Source of the DNA: Terrilactibacillus tamarindi
Lineage (GTDB): Bacteria > Bacillota > Bacilli > Bacillales > Sporolactobacillaceae
DNA length: 64,000 bases
Assembly (NCBI RefSeq): GCF_009718825.1
Contig: NZ_WNHB01000010.1
Location: 1 to 64,000, forward strand
Reading direction: 5' to 3'
The notes under the pieces were generated by a model. The model saw only the letters and a program-made list of their open reading frames with translations. It was not told where the DNA came from and made no database searches. The translations under genes and the position numbers were made by a program. Positions 1 to 8,283 of this stretch are shown here, piece after piece (the first letter of the stretch is position 1; each line of letters starts with the position of its first letter).

Positions 1-217
1 GAAAAACCTGCTAATTATTCTTCGTTTTAGTCAGCTTTTAAAGAAGAGAAATATGGCTTTATACCTTTCTATACGATACTACCAAAAGGAGTCTTAGGGT
101 TACTCTCATTCAGTAAAAAGTTGAAAATTGATTCATTAACGTAAAAAGGTCTATACTGGTAAAAGGATTAAATCACCATTTTATCGCCAAAGAAAACCAG
201 TTGAAAGAAGTGATATT
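1..217 (+). other. leader of pepV; possible tail of a preceding gene
   Basis: Bases 1-30 can be read in frame 1 as nine codons ending in TAG at 28-30, which could be the last codons of a gene that begins before the window. That is too short to judge. The remainder is AT-rich upstream DNA of pepV. I see no convincing sigma-A promoter here. Confidence 0.2.
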
Positions 218-1633
218 ATGAATAAATTAAATTTTACTTTAAACAAAGATGCCTTTTTAAAGGATCTTTTTGACTTATTAGCTATTCCAAGTGTAAAGGA
301 TGTCGAACACGCAAAGCCAGGTGAACCCTTTGGTCCTGAGATAGCACGGGCACTTGGTCAGCTATTGGAACTAGGAGAAAGGGAAGGTTTTCGAACAAAA
401 AATATAGACGGCTATGCGGGTTATATCGAGTACGGACCTGAAGAGGCAGAAGATTATATTGCGATATTAGGTCATACCGACGTCGTGCCTGCAACGGGTA
501 ACTGGACAAACCCTCCATTTGAACCTTATGTAAAAGACGGTAAAATCTTCGCTCGAGGAGCGATTGATGATAAAGGGCCAACAATGGCTGCCTTCTATGG
601 ATTGAAAGCGGTCAAAGATTCAGGTCTGCCAATCAAGCATCGAATTCGCCTTGTTATAGGTACAGATGAAGAAAGTGGCTGCAGCTGTATGAAGTATTAT
701 AACACGAAAGAACCTATGGCTTTATTTGGATTTGCACCTGACGCTGAGTTCCCATTGATATATGCAGAAAAAGGCCGGATACATACGCGTTTAGAGTATA
801 AAGTTCAACAACACGACAAGGATTCAGATCTCGTCCTAGTTGAATTATCATCTGGCGAAAGAATTAACATGGTTCCCGATCAGGCTTATGCTGTCATTTC
901 CGGATCCCGAGCAAACGATGCTGTAGATAAAATAAAACAAGCATTAGACAACGAGAAAACCGTCTATTCCGTTGAACAAGTAGAAAATGGTTGGAAATTA
1001 ACGGTCAAAGGGACGTCAGCCCACGGTTCAGAGCCTTATGGCGGCGTGAATGCAGCATTTTTACTTGCTAATGGATTGAAAGAGGCTCCATTCTCAGAAG
1101 CTGAAAAAACATTTATTTCTTTTTTAGCTAATACGTTAAATAACGATTTTTATGGGGAAAATTTAGGTATTCCATTTAAAGATGACATCACCGATCGTTT
1201 AACCGTGAATGCGGGCATTGTAAGGTTTGACCACTCGCAAGGAGGCTCAGTATCCCTTGATATCCGATGTCCGGTTACGGCTCCATTAGATGAGTTAATT
1301 GAGACGTTAACATCGGAAGTTAAAAAACAGGGATTTGAGATCGGTGAATTGATAAAAAATGAACCGTTGTATGTGGATCAAAAACATCCAGGCGTTCAAA
1401 TTTTAAAAAAGGTCTATGAAGAAAATACAGGGGAGAATGATGTTGAGCTCTTAACAAGCGGTGGAGGTACTTATGCTCAATATTTAGATGCCGGAGTCGC
1501 TTTTGGAGCTTGTTTCCCAGGTAAACCTTATACCGGGCACCAAGTGGATGAGTATATTGAATTGGATGATTTATTACTAGCAACGCAGATCTATGCAGAT
1601 GCCATCTATAATCTGGCCAATATGGATAAATAA
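218..1633 (+). CDS. pepV: dipeptidase PepV (M20 family)
   Basis: A 471-residue cytoplasmic zinc aminopeptidase-type dipeptidase that cleaves dipeptides and supplies amino acids. M20 metal-site motifs are visible in order: GHTDVVP near residue 86, the bridging-Asp motif GAIDDKGP near 115, and the catalytic/metal Glu pair in GTDEESGC near 150. A lid-domain segment with GTSAHGSEP follows near residue 270. Length is normal for PepV. The ATG follows a GAAAGAAG-type ribosome binding site. The gene is monocistronic and is followed at once by a hairpin terminator and a tandem array. The family call is secure; substrate preference is inferred. Confidence 0.93.
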   Translation: MNKLNFTLNKDAFLKDLFDLLAIPSVKDVEHAKPGEPFGPEIARALGQLLELGEREGFRTKNIDGYAGYIEYGPEEAEDYIAILGHTDVVPATGNWTNPPFEPYVKDGKIFARGAIDDKGPTMAAFYGLKAVKDSGLPIKHRIRLVIGTDEESGCSCMKYYNTKEPMALFGFAPDAEFPLIYAEKGRIHTRLEYKVQQHDKDSDLVLVELSSGERINMVPDQAYAVISGSRANDAVDKIKQALDNEKTVYSVEQVENGWKLTVKGTSAHGSEPYGGVNAAFLLANGLKEAPFSEAEKTFISFLANTLNNDFYGENLGIPFKDDITDRLTVNAGIVRFDHSQGGSVSLDIRCPVTAPLDELIETLTSEVKKQGFEIGELIKNEPLYVDQKHPGVQILKKVYEENTGENDVELLTSGGGTYAQYLDAGVAFGACFPGKPYTGHQVDEYIELDDLLLATQIYADAIYNLANMDK

Positions 1634-1649
1634 AAATGCAATATGAATG

Positions 1650-1680
1650 CCCAATGAATACCTCTTCATTGGGTTATTTT
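1650..1680 (+). terminator. Rho-independent terminator of pepV
   Basis: A nine-base stem, CCCAATGAA (1650-1658) and TTCATTGGG (1665-1673), with a six-base loop is followed by a T-rich tract. The 21-bp array starts about 15 bases further on. Confidence 0.8.
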
Positions 1681-1688
1681 CTGTTTTC

Positions 1689-2129
1689 AAGTGGCGCAAT
1701 TCCGTTATGAAGAGGCGCAATTCTGTTATGAAGAGGCGCAATACCGCTTTGAAGAGACGCAATTACATTTCGGAGAGGCGCAATTCTGTTATGAAGTAGC
1801 GCAATTCTGCTTTGAAGAGGCGCAATTCCATTTTGAAGTGGTGCAATTCTGCTTTGAAGTAGCGCAATTCCATTTTGAAGTGGTGCAATTCCGTTATGAA
1901 GAGGCGCAATACCGCTTTGAAGAGACGCAATTACATTTCGAAGAGGCGCAATTCCGTTATGAAGTGGCGCAATTCTACTTTGAAGTAGCGCAATTCCATT
2001 TTGAAGTGGTGCAATTCCATTTTGAAGAGGCGCAATTCTTCTTTGAAGTAGCGAAATTCCGTTATGAAATGGCTCAATCCCAATCCAAAGTAGCACAATT
2101 CCGCTTCCAAGTGGTGCAATTCATCTCTG
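1689..2129. repeat. 21-bp tandem array A (21 units)
   Basis: Twenty-one consecutive units of exactly 21 bp with no indel between 1689 and 2129. The consensus resembles AAGTGGCGCAATTCCATTT plus two bases. The GCGCAATT core is best conserved; the last seven bases vary. Because 21 is divisible by 3, several frames on both strands stay open and give artefactual heptad ORFs. No start context or codon signature supports translation. Array B has the same consensus and array C a close relative. Confidence 0.95.
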
Positions 2130-2245
2130 GCGTGGTTTGATCTTCTCAGAACCTCTTTCAATTGTAAATTTATCAACATTGACTCTTGCCTAAAAATACG
2201 ATACAAATGTTATAAGTCTAGTTATTTCCTCTTATTTAATATGCA

Positions 2246-2274
2246 TTGACACACTCACATTATTTTGTTTATCA
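2246..2274 (+). promoter_or_regulatory. possible promoter of the tuaC-tuaB unit
   Basis: TTGACA (2246-2251) lies 17 bases before a poor -10 hexamer TTATCA (2269-2274). An alternative, TTGACT (2179-2184) with TACAAA (2202-2207), is equally weak. No PhoP-like direct repeats are seen here, unlike upstream of tuaA. Confidence 0.3.
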
Positions 2275-2339
2275 ATTTGCCCCTTACTATGATAAAAATC
2301 TCTTATAGAGTTAGAGAATGATGAGGACGTGTCGTAACA

Positions 2340-3566
2340 GTGAATATATTATATGTTGTTGGTGAATTTCCAAAGTTGTCACAGACATTTATCTTAAATC
2401 AGATCACAGGTCTAATTGATGCTGGGCATCATGTTACTGTATTAGCTAAAAAAAGTGAATCCAATTATAAAATACATGAAGACGTATCTAACTATCATTT
2501 GCTAGACCATGTGATCTACTATGATGAAAATGGGCGAGATAATAAATTTTCTAAAGGAATGACATTTGTTAAGTCACTCTTCAGCTTTAGTTATAGTCAA
2601 CTACTCCACAAAAAACACCCCACACATTTATCATGGAAAGCTTTGTTGAGCTCTCCTAATTTAATATTGTTATACAACCGATTGAAGAAACAGCCTCTGC
2701 TAGATATGGATATCGTTCATGCTCATTTTGGTCCAAATGGCCTGCTTGCCCATAAGTTGATACAAATGGGTCTTATTAGTGGACGATTATTTACGACATT
2801 CCATGGTTATGACATGCTTCGGTATATTAGACAAAAAGGCGACGATGTTTACAAAGACCTTTTTCAATCGAAGGCGGTCCTACTTCCCATCAGCAACTTC
2901 TGGAAAAGTAAACTAGAAGGAATGGGGGCAAATCCCACTCGGACAATTGTTCATCATATGGGAATTGATGTTGATAAATTTGAATATCTCCCGATCAAAA
3001 TGAACCAAGATATAAAAATCATATCAATCGCTAGATTTGTAGAAAAAAAAGGCTTGAGTTATGGCATACAAGCTGTCTCCAATCTTATCAAGAAAGGCTA
3101 TAATATTACCTACTCAATAATTGGCGGAGGACCTCTTGAGAAAGAGCTTCGTTCAATCATTTCAAATAAAGGACTCGAAGATCACATTCAATTGCTTGGT
3201 TGGAAAACGCAAGACCAAGTGATAGAGATAATGAAGGAATCACATGTAGTTTTACTTCCAAGTGTAACAAGTCATGATGGTGATATGGAAGGGATTCCGG
3301 TTATTTTAATGGAAGCGATGGCTATGGGGAAAATTGTTGTTTCTACGTATCATAGTGGTATTCCAGAGCTAATTAAACACGGGGTTAATGGTTATCTCGT
3401 AGAGGAAAAGAATGCCAAAGAATTAGTAGATACCCTAAAAAATATTTTTGATATGGAAGATCATAGCTCGATCATAGAACAAGCCAGAGAAACGGTATCT
3501 CGTCAATTTAATATTTGTGAGCTAAATAAGCAATTAATCGATACTTTTGAAAGGAAAATCCATTAG
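2340..3566 (+). CDS. GT4 glycosyltransferase, TuaC position
   Basis: A 408-residue family-4 (GT-B fold) glycosyltransferase. The N-terminal motif GEFPKLSQTF resembles colanic-acid/exopolysaccharide transferases. The C-terminal half has the donor-binding region with EGIPVILMEAMAMGKIV (about residues 320-335), typical of nucleotide-sugar use. It uses a GTG start with GAGGA at 2323-2327, a rather long 12-base spacing. It lies next to a flippase and near tuaA, tuaD, tuaE, tuaF, tuaG and tuaH, so it most likely takes the TuaC role of adding sugars to the lipid-linked teichuronic acid repeat. The assignment to TuaC rests on position, not on a recognised orthologous sequence. Confidence 0.75.
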   Translation: MNILYVVGEFPKLSQTFILNQITGLIDAGHHVTVLAKKSESNYKIHEDVSNYHLLDHVIYYDENGRDNKFSKGMTFVKSLFSFSYSQLLHKKHPTHLSWKALLSSPNLILLYNRLKKQPLLDMDIVHAHFGPNGLLAHKLIQMGLISGRLFTTFHGYDMLRYIRQKGDDVYKDLFQSKAVLLPISNFWKSKLEGMGANPTRTIVHHMGIDVDKFEYLPIKMNQDIKIISIARFVEKKGLSYGIQAVSNLIKKGYNITYSIIGGGPLEKELRSIISNKGLEDHIQLLGWKTQDQVIEIMKESHVVLLPSVTSHDGDMEGIPVILMEAMAMGKIVVSTYHSGIPELIKHGVNGYLVEEKNAKELVDTLKNIFDMEDHSSIIEQARETVSRQFNICELNKQLIDTFERKIH

Positions 3567-3567
3567 T

Positions 3568-4986
3568 ATGAACCCATTCGTGAAAAAACTCATTGGTTTT
3601 TCCATAGGTCCAATTGGTGGTGCATTTATCGCTTTTATCACAATCCCTTTAACGACACATTTTATCTCGCCAAATGAATATGGAAGAGCAAGTATGTTTG
3701 CGTTATTTCAAGTCCTTATAGGGACATTCTTATATTTAGGAATTGATCAAGCCTATACAAGAGAATTTCACTCGAGTAAGAATCGTGTCCACTTGTTTAA
3801 GAACGCCCTCATGATTCCTTTAATTTTATCGCTAGTTGTTTTCTTGCTCATTTGTTTAAATGCCAAAACGGTTTCTCTTTTATTGTTTGATAAGCGGGAT
3901 TATATCTTAGCTTCTGTTTTGTTTGGGCTGATGCTCATTTTTGTTGTTTTTGAACGATTTATTCTTCTATCCATTCGAATGCAGGAAAAAGCAGTTGAAT
4001 ACTCGGTGTTTAATATCTTGATCAAATGTGCAATATTGATCCTTACATTAATCTATATCATCTTTATTCGCCAAGACTTTTTGGCCGTGGTTTATTCAAC
4101 CGTTTTTGGTCAAATGGCGGGGGATTTTTATCTGATCATAAGGTATAGACATTTATTCAATTTCTATCGTTTTCACATTGATAGAGATCTTATTAAGCAG
4201 CTCTTAAAGTTTGGTGTTCCTTTGATTGTTGCAGCCTCTGTCGCTAGCTTGTTAAATTCAATAGATCGACTAGCCTTAAGAACATGGAGCAACTTTTTCG
4301 AGATAGGGATCTTTACGGCCACTTTGAAAATAGCCGCTGTGTTATCTGTTGTTCAATCTAGTTTTACCAATTTTTGGGTGCCTACGGCGTATCGTTGGTA
4401 CAACGAGCAAAAGTCAATCACCCATTTTAAATGTATTAGTGATGGTGTGTTGCTAGTTATGTCACTATTGTTTTGCTGCATCCTGATCTTCAAAGACGGA
4501 ATTATTATCTTGTTATCACCAAACTATCATGATGCTATTTACATAGTAGGCTTTTTGTGTCTGCAGCCTGTCATGTATACGATTAGCGAAACAACGACTT
4601 TAGGAATTGTCTTTTCAAAGAAGAGTTATTTAAATATATGGGTGAGCTTGGTGGCTGTCATACCTAATCTTCTTTTAAATCTTCTTTTGGTCCCAAGATT
4701 AGGTGCCGTTGGTGCTGCTATCTCTACAGGAGTTTCTTATATCTTCTTTTTTTGGGGAAGAAGTTTCTTCTCAAATCGAAATTGGAATGGATTTTCACTA
4801 ACAAAGCATTTCTGGGTTATTTTAATCCTGTTTACGGGTGCTTTATTAAACAGTTTCCATCTAAACTACATTGTTATCATAAACATTGGAATGTTATTAC
4901 TTACAGTGGCCGTGCAAATTCCTACAGTTAGACAACTTCAGTTGATTTATACGAAACGTGATAAGTCAGAATGGGATTTTACTTAA
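3568..4986 (+). CDS. tuaB: polysaccharide flippase, TuaB-like
   Basis: About 472 residues, mostly hydrophobic with 12-14 predicted membrane segments. The N-terminus (IPLTTHFISPNEYG) is typical of Wzx/MATE-type polysaccharide flippases that move undecaprenyl-linked oligosaccharides across the membrane. The frame could be opened at a TTG (3547) inside the previous gene, but ATG 3568 lies just after that gene's stop and AAAGGA at 3550-3555 is about 12 bases upstream, so I prefer 3568. It is probably translated together with the preceding transferase. A strong terminator follows, making this a two-gene unit. tuaB rests on fold plus neighbours. Confidence 0.8.
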   Translation: MNPFVKKLIGFSIGPIGGAFIAFITIPLTTHFISPNEYGRASMFALFQVLIGTFLYLGIDQAYTREFHSSKNRVHLFKNALMIPLILSLVVFLLICLNAKTVSLLLFDKRDYILASVLFGLMLIFVVFERFILLSIRMQEKAVEYSVFNILIKCAILILTLIYIIFIRQDFLAVVYSTVFGQMAGDFYLIIRYRHLFNFYRFHIDRDLIKQLLKFGVPLIVAASVASLLNSIDRLALRTWSNFFEIGIFTATLKIAAVLSVVQSSFTNFWVPTAYRWYNEQKSITHFKCISDGVLLVMSLLFCCILIFKDGIIILLSPNYHDAIYIVGFLCLQPVMYTISETTTLGIVFSKKSYLNIWVSLVAVIPNLLLNLLLVPRLGAVGAAISTGVSYIFFFWGRSFFSNRNWNGFSLTKHFWVILILFTGALLNSFHLNYIVIINIGMLLLTVAVQIPTVRQLQLIYTKRDKSEWDFT

Positions 4987-5005
4987 CAAATAGCTATATT
5001 TAAAA

Positions 5006-5048
5006 GGGTTGAATGTGAAAGAACTTATTCGCATTCAACCCTTTTTTT
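5006..5048 (+). terminator. Rho-independent terminator after tuaB
   Basis: The stem GGGTTGAATG (5006-5015) pairs with CATTCAACCC (5032-5041) and is followed by seven T residues. It separates the tuaC-tuaB unit from the PhoP-box promoter of tuaA. Confidence 0.9.
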
Positions 5049-5122
5049 GAACGTCAACTCATTTTGACGCATTAAATATTGGAAAACAACCATCATTTAG
5101 AACAAAGCAAATTTAAAATAAA

Positions 5123-5186
5123 TTAACAATTATTTACGATTTATTTATCATATCTCAACAGAGGCTTTATATTGTTTCTTTATAAT
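5123..5186 (+). promoter_or_regulatory. PhoP box and -10 of the tuaA operon
   Basis: Four hexamers lie at an exact 11-bp period: TTAACA (5123), TTACGA (5134), TTATCA (5145) and CAACAG (5156). The known B. subtilis PhoP box consists of direct repeats of TT(A/C/T)ACA with about 5-bp spacers. A perfect -10, TATAAT (5181-5186), follows, with no clear -35 at 17 bp, as is usual for PhoP-activated promoters. The tuaA start codon is 50 bp further on. This suggests phosphate-starvation control, as known for tua in B. subtilis. Confidence 0.8.
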
Positions 5187-5236
5187 CAATCACAAGGGCG
5201 CAAGTTGAATTCAAAATTCTGTGAGGTGCAACACCA

Positions 5237-5908
5237 ATGAATGCTGAAAAAAGTTTGGACTATTTTATGGAAGACTCTACAGAAAAATCTACAGAAACAA
5301 CATTCAAGGTTTTTCCAACGAAAGGATTAAAAAAATACTTATATGTGAAAAGGATAACGGATATTTTCCTTGCAAGTATAGGTATGGTCTTGGCGCTTCC
5401 AGTTATTTTTGTTTCGGCAATGTTTATTGTTTTAGAAACACCAGGCTCACCTTTTTACACACAAGAAAGAGTCGGGAAAAATGGTAAGAAATTTAAATTG
5501 ATTAAGTTACGTTCCATGCGAACAGATGCAGAAAAGTTTGGAGCAAAATGGGCTGAAGCGAATGACCCTCGCGTCACAAAAGTGGGGGCAATCATTCGAA
5601 AAACGCGGATTGATGAATTGCCTCAGTTACTATGTGTTTTAAAAGGAGATATGTCCATGATAGGTCCGAGACCTGAGAGACCTATGTTCACAGAACAGTT
5701 CAATCGTGAAATTGAAGGATTCAAAAATCGCTTACTTGTAAAGCCGGGTTTAACTGGCCTTGCACAAGTCAACGGTGGATACGATATCTCACCAAGAGAA
5801 AAATTACAATACGATTTAATATACATTGATAATTTATCCATGCTCTTGGAAATGAAAATCATGTTAAAAACAGTCAAAGTCCTATTTACAGGTGAAGGTG
5901 CACGTTAA
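5237..5908 (+). CDS. tuaA: undecaprenyl-phosphate sugar phosphotransferase TuaA
   Basis: A 223-residue bacterial sugar transferase (PF02397-type). It moves a sugar-1-phosphate from a UDP-sugar to undecaprenyl phosphate, the first committed step of teichuronic acid repeat assembly. One membrane segment lies near residues 38-60. The conserved cytoplasmic block shows KRITDIFLAS, YTQERVGKNGK, RKTRIDELPQL, GDMSMIGPRPERP and KPGLTGLAQVNG. ATG has GAGGTG nine bases upstream. It is the first gene behind the PhoP-box promoter and is followed by tuaD. Confidence 0.9.
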   Translation: MNAEKSLDYFMEDSTEKSTETTFKVFPTKGLKKYLYVKRITDIFLASIGMVLALPVIFVSAMFIVLETPGSPFYTQERVGKNGKKFKLIKLRSMRTDAEKFGAKWAEANDPRVTKVGAIIRKTRIDELPQLLCVLKGDMSMIGPRPERPMFTEQFNREIEGFKNRLLVKPGLTGLAQVNGGYDISPREKLQYDLIYIDNLSMLLEMKIMLKTVKVLFTGEGAR

Positions 5909-5960
5909 TGGTGACAAATGATACATCCTATTTAAGCTAACAGGAAGGGATCGATAGATT

Positions 5961-7295
5961 TTGAAAAACATAGCGGTTATCGGAACAGGATATGTTGGAC
6001 TCGTCTCAGGTGTATGTTTTAGTGAAGCCGGAAATCATGTTATTTGCTGTGATATTGATCAAGGAAAGATCAATGATCTGAAAAGAGGTATCATTCCAAT
6101 TTTTGAACCGGGTTTAAACCAGCTTATTGATAAAAATGTTGCTAGAAATCGATTGTGTTTTACAAGTGATATTCCTAAAGCGATACAAAGGGCAGAGGTT
6201 ATCATTATAGCGGTCGGGACACCGATGTCACGTACAGGTGAAGCGGACTTAACCCACGTTAAACAAGTCGCTAAAACCATAGGGAAACATTTAAATGGAT
6301 ATAAAATTATCGTGAATAAAAGTACGGTCCCTGTTGGCACTGGGAAAATGGTCAAAAATCTTATCAGTGAAATTTCAAGAGATCAATATGCTTTTGATGT
6401 TGTATCTAATCCCGAGTTTTTACGTGAAGGAGTAGCCGTTAAGGATACGATGCAAATGGAACGGGCTGTGATTGGTGCAACAAGTGCAAAGGCGATGGAG
6501 GTAATGGTCCAATTACATAAACCATTTACCACAAAGGTCGTAAAAACAACAATAGAAAGTGCTGAAATGATAAAGTATGCAGCTAATGCTTTTTTGGCGA
6601 CAAAGATCTCTTTCATGAATGACATCGCGAATATTTGTGAACGGGCTGGAGCTGACGTCACAAAAGTGTCTGAAGGAATTGGATTAGATAGTCGTATAGG
6701 GCAAAAATTTCTTCAAGCTGGTGTCGGTTTTGGCGGGTCTTGCTTTCCGAAAGATACAGCCGCTTTATTACATATTGCTGAATCCTTTGGGTACGACTTT
6801 AAATTAATTAAAGCCGTGATGGAAACAAATATCGGTCAAAGAGTTCAGATAATTAAAAAGGTGGAATCAATACTCGGTTCATTGGAAGGAAAATCGATCA
6901 GTATTCTAGGTTTAGCGTTTAAACCGAATACCAATGACATGAGATATGCGCCTGCATTGGATATCATACCTCAGCTAAATCATTTAGGAGCAAATGTTAA
7001 AACATTTGATCCAATTGCCATTCCAGAGGCAAAAAAACAACTAGGTTATATCTGCTCATATTCGGATGATCTGTATGAAACGATTCGAGGAACAGATGCC
7101 TGTGTGATTTTAACTGGTTGGAAAGAAATTAAAAGTCTTGATCTAGAAAAAACAAAAAGATTAATGAATCACCCATTCGTTATCGACGGACGGAATCTTT
7201 TTGACTTAACAATGATGCAAAACCTTGGGTTCACTTACGTTTCTGTCGGAAGACCCGTCGTACATGGAGAAACTACATTTTCAAATATCATTTAG
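5961..7295 (+). CDS. tuaD: UDP-glucose 6-dehydrogenase TuaD
   Basis: 444 residues. It oxidises UDP-glucose to UDP-glucuronate, the uronic acid precursor of teichuronic acid, with two NAD+. The N-terminal Rossmann motif is GTGYVGLVSG. The catalytic Cys lies in GFGGSCFPKD near residue 261. The C-terminal UDP-binding domain is complete. The start is TTG at 5961 with GGAAGGGA about ten bases upstream. Only 52 bases separate it from tuaA, so the two are probably cotranscribed. Length is normal for the family. Confidence 0.93.
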   Translation: MKNIAVIGTGYVGLVSGVCFSEAGNHVICCDIDQGKINDLKRGIIPIFEPGLNQLIDKNVARNRLCFTSDIPKAIQRAEVIIIAVGTPMSRTGEADLTHVKQVAKTIGKHLNGYKIIVNKSTVPVGTGKMVKNLISEISRDQYAFDVVSNPEFLREGVAVKDTMQMERAVIGATSAKAMEVMVQLHKPFTTKVVKTTIESAEMIKYAANAFLATKISFMNDIANICERAGADVTKVSEGIGLDSRIGQKFLQAGVGFGGSCFPKDTAALLHIAESFGYDFKLIKAVMETNIGQRVQIIKKVESILGSLEGKSISILGLAFKPNTNDMRYAPALDIIPQLNHLGANVKTFDPIAIPEAKKQLGYICSYSDDLYETIRGTDACVILTGWKEIKSLDLEKTKRLMNHPFVIDGRNLFDLTMMQNLGFTYVSVGRPVVHGETTFSNII

Positions 7296-7306
7296 GGGGT
7301 TTTATT

Positions 7307-8245
7307 ATGGATCGAGTGATTGTAACTGGCGGAGCGGGATTCATTGGTTCTCACATTGTCGAAGCGTTATTACGTGAGAATTATAAAGTTATGGTTATTG
7401 ATAATTTTTCAACTGGACATCGGCGTCATTTGGAGCATCTGCCTATCGATGTCTATACATTTGATATTACAAATCCTGATGTCATGGATTTAATCATATC
7501 CTTACATCCAGACTACATTATTCATGAAGCAGCACAGATCAGTGTGGCTAATTCCGTAAAAGATATCTTAAATGATGAAAATGTGAATGTGAAAGGATCT
7601 CTTCATGTTATTAAGGCAGCGATAAAAGCGAATGTCAAAAAAGTCGTGTTCGCTTCTTCTGCCGCTGTTTACGGGAATCCCATAACATTGCCCGTGTCAG
7701 TCGATCATCCTACCAGGCCAGAATCTCCTTATGGATTAACCAAATTAACCGTGGAGCATTATTTAAAGATGGCTTATAAATTTTACGGTCTCTCCTATGG
7801 GATATTAAGATATAGCAATGTTTATGGTCCGAGACAGGATGCGAAAGGAGAAGGCGGGGTTGTTGCTATTTTTTCTGAATGCATGAGAAAAGAGACAGCA
7901 CCTACGATCTTTGGCGATGGCAAGCAGACAAGAGATTTTATCTTTGTAAGGGACGTCGCATCAGCTAACATCAAAGCCTTAAAGGTAGATAAAAATATTT
8001 CTGTGAATATCTCTTCAGGCGGCTCAATTACGATTAATCAACTCTTTGAAACAATGAAAAAAGCAGCCAATAGCCATCTTAGCGTTCATTATGCAGACGC
8101 TCGACAAGGAGATATTCGAGACAGTCTTCTATCTAATGATGAAACAAAACGTCTACTAGGATGGGCACCTTGTGTAGATTTATTTCAAGGTCTAAGAGAA
8201 ACGATTTATGATCCAAATCAATACAAAAAATTGCAAAAATTATAA
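7307..8245 (+). CDS. NAD-dependent UDP-sugar 4-epimerase (GalE-like)
   Basis: A 312-residue extended short-chain dehydrogenase. The NAD-binding motif GGAGFIGSH, the Ser of SSAAVYG and the catalytic pair YGLTK are all present. It begins 11 bases after tuaD with a GGGGG-type ribosome binding site. B. subtilis tua, as I recall it, does not carry an epimerase at this place. Here it could make UDP-GalNAc or UDP-Gal for the polymer. The substrate (Glc/Gal or GlcNAc/GalNAc) cannot be decided from sequence alone. Confidence 0.85.
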   Translation: MDRVIVTGGAGFIGSHIVEALLRENYKVMVIDNFSTGHRRHLEHLPIDVYTFDITNPDVMDLIISLHPDYIIHEAAQISVANSVKDILNDENVNVKGSLHVIKAAIKANVKKVVFASSAAVYGNPITLPVSVDHPTRPESPYGLTKLTVEHYLKMAYKFYGLSYGILRYSNVYGPRQDAKGEGGVVAIFSECMRKETAPTIFGDGKQTRDFIFVRDVASANIKALKVDKNISVNISSGGSITINQLFETMKKAANSHLSVHYADARQGDIRDSLLSNDETKRLLGWAPCVDLFQGLRETIYDPNQYKKLQKL

Positions 8246-8283
8246 GTTTACATTTTGAAATTGGAATACAAGGGAGTAAAGGT

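Noticed and set aside
2159-2186. PhoP box upstream of the tuaC-like gene
   Set aside because: TTATCA occurs once, but no further hexamer at 11-bp steps on either side.
1674-2206. Long open frames on both strands across array A (heptad repeats such as EVAQFHF)
   Set aside because: The 21-bp period keeps all frames open. There is no ribosome binding site, and similar frames exist on both strands of arrays B and C.
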